This document shows positions 49,820-61,510 of a stretch of 64,000 nt of DNA, piece after piece. The position numbers and the translations under genes are program-made. A model generated the notes under the pieces. That model saw only the letters and a program-made list of their open reading frames with translations, had not been told where the DNA came from and ran no database searches. Origin of the DNA: Dendrobium chrysotoxum (lineage: Eukaryota > Streptophyta > Magnoliopsida > Asparagales > Orchidaceae); assembly GCA_019925795.1 (NCBI GenBank), contig CM034305.1:93408433-93472432 (forward strand), written 5' to 3'. How positions within the stretch are numbered: position 1 is the first letter of the stretch; each line of letters opens with the position of its first letter.

Positions 49820-51585
49820 TGAAAGTTTGATAGGGATGTTAAGCCCTTATGAACTAGTCCTGAGGCTAACCAAGAGGGGGGTAAACTGGTAATTTTAAAA
49901 ATTTGAGAGTAAAACAACGATTTAGAAAATCTTTTTGAATGTTTTAAAACTTTTACAGTTATGCGATGTTGTGCAGTTGTTTAACAATAATAGAATAATA
50001 CTCACAATCACATAATCATTAACATGAAATAAATATGGAAAATAATTAGAAAGAATACACCAGATTTTATAGTGATTCAGTCAACTTGACCTACGTCCAC
50101 TCCCCAGAGCCTCCCCTCCGGATATTGCACTAACACTAAGTGACTCTCCTTCTGCTCCCACAATAAGGCAGAGAAGTCTGTTCAAAAACTCCTTTCCATA
50201 AACCCGATGAGGCAGAGAACCTGAACTCCTTTCGCTTCCTCCTGAAGCAGGCAGAGAACTTAGACTCCTTTTGCTTCCTCCTGAAGCAGGCAGAGAACCC
50301 GGATCTTCTTGCGAGCGATCCTCCAACAGAGACACCGATAAGATAAGAGACGATGAACAAAGAAGACGACTCAGATCCTTACTTGGAACAACCTTTGTGA
50401 AGCTCTCACAAACTCCCCCTCACAAGATCCTCTCTCTCTCTCTCTCTCAACATTTTCTCTAGAAAGGAAAGTGGTAAAAGATTTTTCTTGCTATAAGAAA
50501 AGATCTTTTATAGAAGGGCTTAAAAATTGCCCTAAATCTCAATAGGTCGACAAATATCATCCAGGATGACCGAAGGATCGTCCTGTACAATCAGTGTAAA
50601 ATCTCATTTTTCAGCCTGGACGATCTGGTTTCTCTGGACGATTAGAAGACAAAGTTAATCAGATCGTCCCGTACGATTCTGCGATCGTCCGGGACGATTA
50701 GTGTAAATCAGGAATTTCATCCAGAGATTAGTTCTGTTCGTCCAAGGTAACTTATGCTAGATGATCTCACAATGACTTGATCGTCCAGGATGATATTTTT
50801 ATCGTCCTGTACTAATAGTTCAAAACAGCCAAAATCATCCTAGCATAGTTCTGATCGGCCTGCACAAAATATGCTGTACGATTTAAAATGACTTGATGTC
50901 CGAGATGATATCTATATCATCCCGTATGATTAGTTTAAAATCAGGTATATCGTCCAGAGGATAGTTCGGTTCGGCCAACGAAAATGCTCTGGACGGTCAG
51001 GATTTTGTATGTATCATCCCGTACGATATTGTGATCGTCCGGGACGATATGATCATATCAATCAGGTATTAATTACTTTTCTTAATTACCAAACTAATTT
51101 AGGCATGATTATAAAGGATAGTCCAGGATGATACACGTATCATTTGGGACGATCAGATCAAATCTCTAAAAATAAAATTTGCCTAACTTAATCTGGTGTC
51201 TGAAAATTTTTGATTTAAGCCTATCGTCCAGGACGATCTGCTTAATCAGACCGACTTAATTTGGTCGCCCTAATTATGATTTCTATTTTCATTGGATCGT
51301 CCAGGACGATCCGAATAAAAAATGAATAAAAATTCTAATTCAATAAAACTCTCCCTCTGAGTGTGTGTATGCAAGGTTACTTAGCTAGGGGATCCTTTAC
51401 ATTACATTTGACTCAATAAAGATGAAAACAGTATATTGGACCTGAATATCAAAACAGACTGACTCGATCTTGGGCTGGCTTAAACTTGCAATTGATCCTG
51501 CGGACCTGAAAGATTAAACAGGCAACCAAAAATAGAAATATTTGCTATCATCAAAATCATAGTCCTTGAAATCAGATTTGCAACA
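49820..51585 (-). repeat. 5' LTR of the copia element
   Basis: On the plus strand it starts TGAAAGTTTGATAGGG and ends TTTGCAACA (1766 bp), so on the minus strand it is TGTTGCAAA...ACTTTCA. It shares with the other LTR the palindrome array (50560-51310), the CTCTCCCTCTGAGTGTG box near 51350 and the 38-bp units (two clear ones near 50215-50295). The small Ser/Gly-rich frames inside are shadows. Confidence 0.93.
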
Positions 51586-52390
51586 CAGGTACTATTCTCA
51601 AGAGAAGTACCGCCTACCATCCACAGACCGACGGACAAACAGAGGTGCTGAACCGGAGCTTAGAGACATATTTGAGGTGTTTTGCTTCTGAAACACCATG
51701 GATGTGGGCGAAGTGGTTACCTTGGGCCGAGTATTGGTATAATACATCATACCATTCTTCTTCTTAGATGACTCCTTTCAAAGTGATGTATGGCAGGGAC
51801 CCCCACACCTAGTGCACTATGGGAAGGGAAGCACACTAGTTTCTTCAGTTGAGTAGTATTGAGGAAAGGAATAAGGTGTTGGAAGAATTGAAAACACATC
51901 TATTGAGAGCACAACAAATCATGAAAAAGCAGGCAGATTCATATAGGAGGGATATGCAGTTTGAAGTGGGAGAGAAGGTGTTCCTAAAACTACGCCCCTA
52001 CAGGTAAAGGACAGTTGCTAGAAGGGGGAACGAGAAGCTGGCACCAAGATACTTCGATCCTTATGAGGTGTTGGACAGGATTGGGGTGGTGGCGTATCGA
52101 CTGAAGTTACCACCATCAGCCACCATACACCTGGTGTTCCATGTGTCCCAGTTGAAGAAAGCTTTAGGGGAGCATGCAGTTAGTGCAGAATTACCTTCTA
52201 CACTAATTGAGAATTTGTAAATAATTTTAGAACCATTGGAGCTTGCAGGAGTGAGGTCAGATAAAGAGGGCAACAAAGAAGTGCTGATCAGATGGAAAGA
52301 CCTTCCCGACTTTAAGGCTACTTGGGAGCCATTTGAAAGAATGAAAGATCAATTTCCTTCTTTTCACCTTGAGGACAAGGTGAATTTTTG
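51586..52390 (+). pseudogene. Gypsy integrase C-terminal part and chromodomain
   Basis: This continues the integrase cut at 31545. STAYHPQTDGQTEVLNRSLE starts near 51609 and carries the final catalytic Glu; then a GPY/F-like segment follows near 51990-52070. The chromodomain at about 52236-52385 has the VLIRWKDLPDFKATWEPFE pattern. Chromodomains guide chromovirus integration toward marked chromatin. A TAA at about 52217 and other stops break the frame. Confidence 0.9.
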
Positions 52391-52402
52391 GGAGGGGAGT
52401 AC
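52388..52402 (+). other. Polypurine tract of the gypsy element
   Basis: GGGAGGGGAGTAC directly precedes the right LTR, as required for priming of plus-strand DNA. Confidence 0.85.
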
Positions 52403-52933
52403 TGTTAGGCCCGCCCAGGAGGGGCCGGCTAGATCGGTACAACCTAGACTTGTCCGGTTCTATGCCAGGTGGACAAACAGAGGGGGGCGGAAGCCATGGT
52501 GGGCCCCAGCGTGCATTAAACCACTTGTTGGAGGGAAATTTTGAAGAGGAGGGATGTTTAGGGATTTTGTATGAGTCCTTTTGATTTTATTAGTGGCTAA
52601 TACTAGAATTAGGTTTTCATCTTGAATTTGGAGAGAGTTTGAGATCTAGGGTTTGTGTTCTTGGGCTCTAGGCTTGACTAGAGAATCAGAGAGTTTTTTC
52701 TTCCTCTTGAATGGAAGAAATGTGTATCTTTTATTGTTTTCCTGCATCTACTAGTGAAATCCTTCGTTCATCTCTAAATTTTCTATTATTTTCTCATAAA
52801 AACTGCTGTGTTTGGCTGATTTCCTGATGTAAACAATAATTTGGGCTTTATTTTCTCACTGATTTTGGTTAGGTTTACTTGCGAACTCAAGTATTACCTT
52901 AGGGTTACTTGCGAACTCAAGTACTTCCTATCA
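52403..52933 (+). repeat. 3' LTR of the gypsy element
   Basis: It starts TGTTAGGCCCGCCC and ends TTCCTATCA (531 bp), followed by the TATTT duplication. The 52236-52544 frame runs from the chromodomain into the LTR and is not a separate gene. Confidence 0.93.
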
Positions 52934-52938
52934 TATTT

Positions 52939-54045
52939 CTCACAAATGACATCAAACTGTTACATCTGAGTAGATTTATGGCGGTAGAGGTTTAATATCT
53001 TAGCATTATAAAAATATCAAGCAAGCATAGATAAAAGTTGTAAAAGTCTAAAAATTTATGTGAAAAAATCCAAAAGGGGAAAACCTCATGGCATGGCCCA
53101 GTTGTAATAATCCACTATATAATTGTAGTTGCAAGAGTTCACTCTTTACAAAATAATTGTCAAATTCCCATTGTAAGAATTATCGAAGTTAAGTGTCCCA
53201 AGCATACATTTAGAGGCCAATAATGAGGACATTATTAGTCTAATGTGACAATGGTTGGATGATGAAAGTTAGGTGATAGTATCAGCAGCTAGTGATGGTG
53301 GTCATCTACCATGATCACCAAAAAATATAATAAAGTTTCTTAGCTCCCTCAACTCCCGAGCCCCCTTCACGTAGAAAATGGAGTCATATTCATAACTTTT
53401 TAAAGATGGATATTTTTGTAAATTTAGCCAAAATCCAAAACACTCCATCAAACAATCCATATTAATCCCCTTTAATTATAGATCATCTAACATCTGAGTG
53501 TCTTAATGATGCGAGAATAAAAAAATCTTATTCTCATTAGCTTTGTCCCATCAAGTTGTTTAATTTGACCATAATAACACAAGATTTGAAGATCATTTGG
53601 TCATTCAATTAATATTCACAAGTTTTCAAATATGCTTTAACTGCTTGACTTCCGTTCGTTTAGACTCATAGTTGATCATTTGTCTTGTCGATGGATTCAT
53701 CTCATCGAGATGCAATTCAACTATAAAATTGCTGAAATCGAGATTTCGATGGTCGTAAATTCAATTTTAAAAGTTTCAAATTCAAATATTACCTTGATAT
53801 TTTTGCTTGCAAGGTGATTTTTGAACGATTTATCAAATAATTAACTATGCACGTCACTTAATCCCCATAACAAATTGAAGTTTATTCTAAAAAATGCATC
53901 ATTCAATTCAAAACATGAAAGACCATAAATGAATAATAAAATAGTAGACACACATGGGCATGAATCTTTTTTTACGAATATAAGTAAAAGAAAAGACATC
54001 ATGATAGATTCTACAATGAATTAGATGCCTACATAAGGTTATCAT
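52939..54045. other. Intergenic DNA right of the gypsy element
   Basis: AT-rich sequence without a credible gene. The phrase CAAGTTTTCAAATATG near 53610, with its surroundings, resembles 22810-22990 (ATTCAAAAGTATTCAAATATG, then CTCATTGAGACGTTAAG or CTCATCGAGATGCAATTC). The same unknown repeat therefore seems present in both places in the same orientation. Confidence 0.5.
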
Positions 54046-54510
54046 GACAGGTAGGAGGTGAAAGTCAAGCAAGCTGGCTCGGTCTCGGCTTGATAATTAG
54101 CTTGTGAGCAGAACCTGATGAGCTAATGAGCCAAGCTTGAACCAGCCTCGACTCGACTCGTTAGCTCGCGAGCCGGCTCGTTTAAAAAATATTAATATAA
54201 AATATATTAAAATTTAAAATTTTAAGCACAAAATTGTTAAAAATGTTTGAAAATTATATCTCAATTTCTTATATTAAATATTATTTATTATTTTTCTTAT
54301 AATGTCTTATTTTTTTATTATTTTATTATAATAACTATTTAAATCATAATCATTTTCACTCTTTCATAATAAATGAGCCGACTCATGAGCCAGTACGAAC
54401 TCATTGAATAAAGCTCGAGTTCAAGCTTGAACTAGATTAAATAATTAAGCTTAAGCTCAAGTCAGGAGTGACTCAAGCTCGGCTCGACTCGTTTACTAAT
54501 AGGATTGCCT
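54046..54510. mobile_element. GGCTCG/CGAGCC-rich non-autonomous element
   Basis: Subterminal clusters of GCTCG, GAGCC and CTCGACTCG flank an AT-rich core (54190-54360). The left cluster (GGCTCGGTCTCGGCTT ... CGAGCCGGCTCG) and right cluster (GAGCCGACTCATGAGCC ... GCTCGGCTCGACTCG) are partly complementary. This resembles common small plant DNA-transposon derivatives. Exact termini and target duplication were not resolved. Confidence 0.55.
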
Positions 54511-56480
54511 TGCATACACAAAAAGATGGAGGGAGAACTTGAGCAAATACTAATTATAACTAGTCCCAATATGTTAACATGAAAATTCTTTTGAGGTTAA
54601 CAGAAGAACTGCTCAAAATATAATCATACCTTCGATGTCAACTCAAACATTTTTTTAGTACTATATTTAGGATTGCCCTTCAACCTAATATTCTTCCCAT
54701 GTACAATGCTAAACTATCCCGAATGCTCTACCACAAGATGAGAGTGAAAAATTAAATTTGGAACCATTCAAACTCTAATTTTAACAAATTTATAGTCAAA
54801 TTAAACATATTGAACCCAACGACACCAAAATCAATCCATTCTGAGCTCAAATAGGTCAAAATCAAAGGACCAAAGCATATTTGGAAGTTTCAAAGCATTA
54901 ATTGAATGACTAAATAATCACCAAATATGACATGCTTATATCTAAATCGAGCGACTCGACGACCAACGAGCCCAATATTTCTCAATTATAGCATCATTAA
55001 GGTACTTAAATGCTTGAAAATGCTCTATAATCGAGGGAATCGGTATAGGACGTCCAATGGAGCACTCAGGTTTACCCTGGATCTCCTCCATACTTATAAA
55101 GCATGTCACTCTCATAATCTATAAATATACCCATGCTCTCTACATGAAGAGGACCTTTAGCTGGAGATTGGAGAGAGCTTTGAAGCTTTAAGGATCTAGA
55201 GCTCCACTGAACCTCCGCCCGACCTCCGACCATCGTCGGACCACCGCCTGGCCGCCAACAGCCGTCAAACCACCGCCTGGCTGCTAACCACCGTCGGACC
55301 ATTGTCTGACCGCCGATCTTCACCGAACTACTACTCGACCATCGTCAAACCACTGCCCGACCTCCAACCTATGCTAGACCATCGCCTGGCCATCAACCAT
55401 TGCCGGACCTCTGATTGTTTGCCAATCTTTGTCGGACTTTCGCCAAACCACCATCCTATCGCTAGAATTCCACCCGAGTGACACTTGACCTCCATTTTTC
55501 GCCCAACTCTTCAAACTATTGTAATTGCACATCTGAGCCCGGCCCAGTTGTTGACCTCCATAACTCAGCCATAATAAAAGAAAATATAAAAAATTATGTT
55601 GAATCATTACCTATGCTGAGATCTCACCCAAATCCTGCTCAAAATCTCTCCATAGCTGCCCCTTTCACATCACAAATCCTACCCCAACTGCTCCCTATCC
55701 AATCCTGCATTTATTATGGCCAAATCCTGCAGAAATATTATCACAGATGCTCTCTATCCCACCTACAGAGAAGATAATAGTAAATAAATCGTAATTTGAA
55801 ATCATATAACTACTCTCCAGCACTTCATTTCATTCCACACACGTAAAGGTTCCATCCTAAAATCTCCTTAGCCTCTTTCCCTCCTCAGGCTGCCCCCGCT
55901 TCAAAGCTCTTACCCGATTCCCTGTGCCACTTCTCTCCATTCACTCCACACTCAACCAATCATGGCCTCACAACTCCTCCTTGCTAAACGGAACTCCAAC
56001 TCTTCACCTCAAATCAAATGAACTCCCACAGCAGCAAGAAGAGCTTCTACACGTGAAACCTCCATTTCCAACTCCAACCGCACATCAAGGTCACCCTGCT
56101 ATTCACCAGTTCCTTCACTGCCGAGACTCACATGATCTCCAGCCGAACATCCTGCTACATCGACTTCCTATAAAATCGATCCAAACTCCAATCGGCTGCT
56201 ACCTGTAGTTCTTTCCAGCACCTCTTCTGACTTACATCTTGTCCGACTAAATCCTCTCAGTTCCCATACCGTTAATGTTCCACAAAGATGCCTGCACAAG
56301 TAGTTTCCTTGGCAATCCCAGCTTGTGCTGAAAAGTTTCAAATGCTCTTGTTGTAACCAAGAGGCATTTAACGCAGTAGATTAAGGGCTAGATGGGAAAT
56401 CAGAGAGCAAGATGAAGGATTCAAGCCTTGTTTCTTCAGATTTAATTTCTTGTAAATCCTCTCAGCAACATGTAAAAAAC
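54511..56480. other. Repeat-like region with CCACCGxCGGACC minisatellite
   Basis: From about 55195 to 55470 runs a degenerate tandem repeat of roughly 20-30 bp built on CCACCGTCGGACCACCGCCTGG; both strands give low-complexity frames that are not genes. A TATA-like CTATAAATATA at about 55118 precedes it, which would suit an LTR promoter. The frame 55924-56208 lies in C-rich sequence and has no recognised homologue. The rest holds nothing clear. Confidence 0.45.
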
Positions 56481-56489
56481 AAATTGGCT

Positions 56490-57616
56490 CAAATGAAACA
56501 AAAATCCAAACCAAAGCAGAGATCTATTTCCCCACAACTGATGTGCTTGGTTACTCTCTCATGATTTTGAGGGATGCTTGTGCTTGGGAAGATCCTTATT
56601 TGGCAATCTTAGAAGCCCTGGTGGACTCATTGCTATCAGCTAGTCTCGTGGAACTTGTTTTGGATTTTCTCCAGAAACTAGAACCACCCTTAATTGTAAG
56701 AAGATCCATGGCAAATACCAGTGGCGAAGCCGTTTTTTCAGAGGCGAAGAAGGTATTCCCTTACAGACGGTTTAGGAGGGATTTAGTTTCAGTCATTGGT
56801 AATTGTCTGCACGGGAGGAAGCAATTTCAAGATGAGATCAAGAAGAAGAAAGATAAGAAGGGAGTAGAGACAATTTTGAAGGTCGCAGATAAGATAGGGC
56901 TAAAGATTATCGAAACTTCAAAACATGATCTGAACATGGCAGTCAATAATTGGCCACATCAAAGTCTGATGCTTAATGCTTCTCCTCTAGAGATTGTTGA
57001 TATAAGAGAGCTAGAGCCTATTGCAGAGAAAGGTCAAAGAGCTCCTCTTTGGGTTGCTTTGGATGAAGTTATTGATCCTCAAAATTTGGTAGCTATTATT
57101 ATATCTGCTTAATTCTTTGGTGCAGGAGTTGTACTATGTACTAAGAATTCAACTCCTTTGAGTGGAGTAGTAGGCGAAGCTAGTGCTGGTTCCCTTGAAC
57201 TGATTGAATTAAGGTCATGTAAGAATATGATGAAGTTCTTAACGTCTTCAATGGAGAATGGTTGGAGGGTTCTTGGTGGATCAGTGTCTTCTAAAGCTCT
57301 TACTTTGCGTGAGGTTGAGGGTGGATTGCCAACAATACTTGTGTTGGGCAGTGAAGGTCGTGGGTTGAGACCTTTAGTGGATAGGTCTTGTACTCAATTG
57401 GTACGAATTCCTCGAAGCATGACTGTGGATAGTGTCAGTGGAGACACTAGAGTTGGTGGTGAAGATATGGCTCAGAACTGTTTTGGCCAAGAGCTAAATT
57501 TCTTTCTTTCTGTGGAGAGTTTGAATGTCAATGTGGCAGCTGGTGTGTTACTCTACCATTTTGTTGGGGATACTAAGCATTTTTCAATGGAGAAGATGAA
57601 TAGGATTTCTAGCTGA
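56490..57616 (+). pseudogene. Chimeric retrocopy: ataxin-10-like fused to SpoU/TrmH methyltransferase
   Basis: A single intronless frame runs from about 56475 to 57616, broken once by TAA at 57110-57112. The first part matches the plant ataxin-10 C-terminal region (DVLGYSLMILRDACAWED, LEPPLIVRRSM, then PYRRFRRDLVSVIGNCLHGR and FQDEI). At about 56836 it passes in frame into a plant SpoU/TrmH-type rRNA/tRNA 2'-O-methyltransferase (KKKKDKKGVETILKVADKIG, SKHDLNMAVNNWPHQSL, WVALDEVIDPQNL, then GVVLCTKNSTPLSGV, LGSEGRGLRP and a VESLNVNVAAGVLL end). The usual N-G-R motif of the SPOUT knot is altered (NLVAIIISA instead of NLGAIIRSA), so activity is unlikely. The stop replaces the Tyr expected before FFGA. 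A T7A9 run follows near 57645-57661. It is probably a dead processed chimera. Confidence 0.75.
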
Positions 57617-57844
57617 GATTATATGAGTATTGTGTTGAAATTTTTCTTTTTTTAAAAAAAAATTATCTTCTTATATTTGATTCAAAAAAAGAAGAAAAAA
57701 GAGAGAGGAGGGAGAATTTCTTATGTTTTTGTACAATTCTTTTGCCACATTATTGTCATCGTCAACATCCCCGCGAAAGTATCAATTTTTTCAAACTCAA
57801 GTTTTCTTTCTCGTCATTTGCGGCGAACTAGCAAACCCCCTATA

Positions 57845-58150
57845 CGTGCTCTCATAGCATGGTAGGAGGAAACTCAGTGCGGCGCCTACGACGAGGTGGG
57901 TAATCACCCAAAATCCCATTTTTGGTGTTTGTGGCGGACCGAAGAACCACCTATACGTGCTCTCGTAGCACGGTAGGAGAGAGTCCGGTGCGATGCATAC
58001 AGCGAGATGGGTAAGCCCTATATGCGCTCTTGTAGCGTAGTGGGGAATCCCTAAGTACCTGTACACGCCCTTGTGACGTGGTAGGGAAAGCCACTCGTAT
58101 AGGTGGGAATACAGGTATTATGGAGCCCCCATACACACTCTCGTAGCGTG
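57845..58150 (-). repeat. Tandem stem-loop array in the right repeat
   Basis: Hairpins lie at 57845-57861 (CGTGCT/AGCATG), 57956-57972 (CGTGCT/AGCACG), 58023-58039 (TGCGCT/AGCGTA), 58064-58080 (CACGCC/GACGTG, one mismatch) and 58134-58150 (CACACT/AGCGTG, one mismatch). Each has a 5-base loop such as CTCGT and is followed by GGTAGG or GGTGG. This is the inverted counterpart of 2488-2794. The frames 57797-58136 are shadows. Confidence 0.75.
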
Positions 58151-61100
58151 GTGGAATTGAAGATTTATGGCCACGGTGTCATACGACACCAACCATACAC
58201 TCTCTTTTAGCATGGTGGGGTGGCCCAGTTTCTCAGAATTTCCCCTAAACGGGGAGATGCCGGGAGGCTGCCAAAATTTTCAACGAATTATGAACAAGAC
58301 TTGGACAAACAAAGGGCTTGATCTTGGACAGTAGGGAACTCAAAATAATATTGAACAAATGACATAAATCTTAACATATTCTTGAACCTAAATTGATTAA
58401 CAAAAGACTTGAACTCAAATGGGCTAAATATAAAGGAACATGAGCTTGAGCTTGAACATCATGTGAACTTAAATGAATTTGAACTTAAGCCAAATGACAT
58501 TGAACCGGACATACAGATTGGACCACAGGGGACTTGAACTTAAATAAAATGATAGAGGATTGAACTCATGATGATGGGGAATTGAACTTCTTTAAATGTG
58601 CAAAACAATCACAGTTAAAAAAAAAACCTTTGCATAAAGTACTCTCCAATAAAGATTTGAACAAAAAGGATGAATCCTTCATGATGATGACATGCTATTT
58701 ATAAGCAATGGTGAAGACTTACAATCAACCCACCAATGCATTTGTGAATAGAGGACAATGCATATATGACGGACACAATGAAATCCTTCCACAACTGTGA
58801 ACGAGAATAAATCATTTACAACAAATTTGTAGATTCACTCGTTAAAGGAGGGAAGAAATTTGTAATGGGTGCATTACTTTACATACGAATAACATGTCTA
58901 CAAAATTGACGATAATAGTTGAAGGATTTGTTACATTCAATATAACTTCTGTAAGCAATGACGAGCGACATGCAAGGAGTATATCATATCCACAAGCAAG
59001 ATAAGAAGACTGCAAAGAAGGTGGCATCTTTGCTATCGATATGAATACGATCATTCATAAGGATATCCACGGTCAATGATCAATAGTTGGCGGGCAAGTA
59101 TGAATCCCTATGAATCATCGTAGAAGGTTTATCATGTATATGACAACTCGCCAAAGTGAAGGTAGCAATACCCTACAGTTCATATGCAAGCAAGGATTAT
59201 AAAATTGCTACAGACATGAGTACCTATATGCAAATGCAAAAGAATTGTAACAGATGCTTGCAACACTAGAAGATTTGTGATGAATATTTGTAGGCAACTG
59301 TAGGAGACTTGTTATGCATAGCAGTCTACTTACAGGTGAGCGACGTACAATACACAATTGACACTGGATCGTCCCTACAGTCAATAATCATCCCATGACA
59401 CTTAAATGCACCAATCCTCAGCAAGTAAGGACAGGTGGAACATAGCAGATACAAGCACCTACAAGATGCTATGAGAAATAAGTCATATATACAACATGCC
59501 ATCTACGAATAAATATAGATGATCTGTAGTCAATTCAAATACTTATAGATAGTGCTAGAAGATCTGCAATACATACAAGTTCCCTACGAATACAGATGTA
59601 CGCACCACATGCCATCTGTGGGTAAATGCAGAAAGACTTCAGTAAATGCAGTATCCTGTAATCAATTTCAGTTTATGAAAGAATACATCTACCTTTCTAC
59701 CTGCAGTAGTGGTGGATGTATTGCATGGGCCAAAGAACACAATAAAATGCATAAAGAATACGACAAATATAAGTTCTTACGAGCTTCTGTAGGAAACCCG
59801 CCATACACTTAGCATGCTGTCTACAAGAATGATGTGAGGGAACTACAGTAGATAGCAAAATCTACTAGTGATAGTAGGAGATCCATTAGTGCACTATAAT
59901 CCTCTGACATAAAGCAACAAATAGTGCACAACAGTCTACCTATATGAAATGGGCAAATAACCGTAGTGTTACACCACGCCACCGAATCCGCAACATCCAT
60001 ACAAGCGGATAGAAGGCGTGCACAAGCCCTCAAATCGAATGATGCATTCAAATGATAATTGTACGCGCAACTGATCAACTGAAATATTTTTAAAGTTTCC
60101 CGCACATGCACTGTAATATGTATGCATATAGGTACACAGAAATGCGCGTATAACTATATACCCGCATGGACCCCAGCGAGAGTATTGTAGGAACACACAT
60201 AACGTCTAGGGATGCTGCGCGGGTCAATAAATGAATGTAGTTTGAACCCGATCCTCTTAAGCAGGTAAATAGAAGTCGACAAGGTTCAGTAAATAATTAT
60301 AAAATGCCCCTAAACACCCGCATGGGCCCCGAAAAATATGTTTAGGATACACATGTGACGTCTAGGGATGTTGTGCGGGTCAAGAAATAAACCCAAGTTC
60401 GAGCCCAATCCTTCTATACAGGTAGATAGGAGTCGACACAGCTCGAACCGTAAAATAAATATGCGGTCGCGAGATCGACCAGAATATTTATTTTATAGTT
60501 CATATTAGGCCTTCAAGGTCTATAACAAAAAAAATTCCTTAACAAAGGCTTGAAGCTTACGAAAAACCTGATCCTCTGTTGGCAGCTCGACAAAGTCGAC
60601 AAGGTTCATTCCTCAAATACAAATGACCCCAAATACCCCGATGATGGCAGCGTTGACAGAAGATCTCAACCGTATGGGTTAATTCCAAATATTTTAAAAT
60701 GCCTCCCAAACTCCCATAAAATCCAGAACTCAAAACTCCAAATAATCCCAAAATCCAAAACTCCAAAAATCCAAAACTCTAGAATATTTAAAATTACAAA
60801 TTCAACCATTCAAACACTTAAAGTAAATCCATCCACCCTCCGCAACAGTTTGTCAGGGTAGACAATTGAAATTTACTTCAGCTAACATAGAGCTAATGCC
60901 TAGTCAAAAATATTACTATGATCAATTCTCAAATAATCTCCTGACAGTAAGGATGTGGTACGTGTCCTCTAACCGATAGTTTCGCTGCCAAATGGCACTG
61001 CAGGATAAACAGTTATGACCCGGGGCCCTCTAAACCGAGTGATTTTGCCGCCAAATGGCACCATAAGATAACGATTATGGCCAGAGCCAATACGTTCCTT

Positions 61101-61510
61101 ATTGGCATCAAATCTTTGAAATATGAATCAATAGGATATGATCGATATGACACAAAACCCTCTGTTAGCTAAGGTGGATTCAAATTTGTTCCCTTAGACA
61201 AATACCCACCCTAGGTCTACAAGGTAACCTTGGACGAAGCAACCCCTACCGTCAAGGATCCTTCTGTCAGGTTGGGTCGACTACCTCCTCTGACTAAGTA
61301 GACCAGGGACCACGATGGTTCGAGATGACGAAATCATGGGATCTTGATCGAGTCCATCATCCATTCCCACACCATCTGCTTTAAATACAAGATGGTGATA
61401 TTTCTAATTTTAAATATCAGTTTTTTAAAATCTAAGCCCATGCTGCTACTATATGCCAGATGTGTATTCTCTATGTATCTGATTGACGACTAGCCTTAAT
61501 CGAAAGTTCA

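Larger units (their letters stand above)
31547..51585 (-). mobile_element. Ty1/copia Sirevirus inserted in gypsy integrase, minus strand
   Basis: LTRs at 31615-33441 (3') and 49820-51585 (5') enclose gag, protease, integrase, RT and RNase H on the minus strand, then an extra 3' ORF and a polypurine-rich region. Without its own insertion it is about 11.7 kb. The long LTRs, short palindromes, several polypurine tracts and extra ORF after RNase H fit the Sirevirus group. The right LTR meets gypsy sequence directly (CAGGTACT). The left end carries an extra inverted leader and shows no matching 5-bp target duplication. Coding regions have several stops. Confidence 0.9.
27004..52938 (+). mobile_element. 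Ty3/gypsy chromovirus carrying two nested insertions
   Basis: TATTT target duplications at 27004-27008 and 52934-52938 bound an element of about 5.9 kb once its 20-kb insertion (31547-51585) is set aside. LTRs lie at both ends, a tRNA-Met-type primer site follows the left LTR, and a polypurine tract precedes the right one. The order gag, protease, RT, RNase H, integrase, chromodomain is that of Ty3/gypsy chromoviruses. The integrase is interrupted after about 31545 and resumes at 51586. Stops in gag, protease and pol show the copy is dead. Confidence 0.93.

Noticed and set aside
50081..50335. Ser/Gly repeat protein on the minus strand (also 31878-32309)
   Set aside because: These lie in the copia LTRs and arise from the 38-bp tandem units; frames are not consistent between the two LTRs.
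55072..55323. Gly/Trp/Arg-rich frame as a protein
   Set aside because: It is a translation of the degenerate CCACCGTCGGACC minisatellite; both strands are equally open.
57620..57700. Clear poly(A) tail and target duplication of the chimeric retrocopy
   Set aside because: A T7A9 run is present, but no matching direct repeat could be defined at the other end, so I mention it only as a hint.
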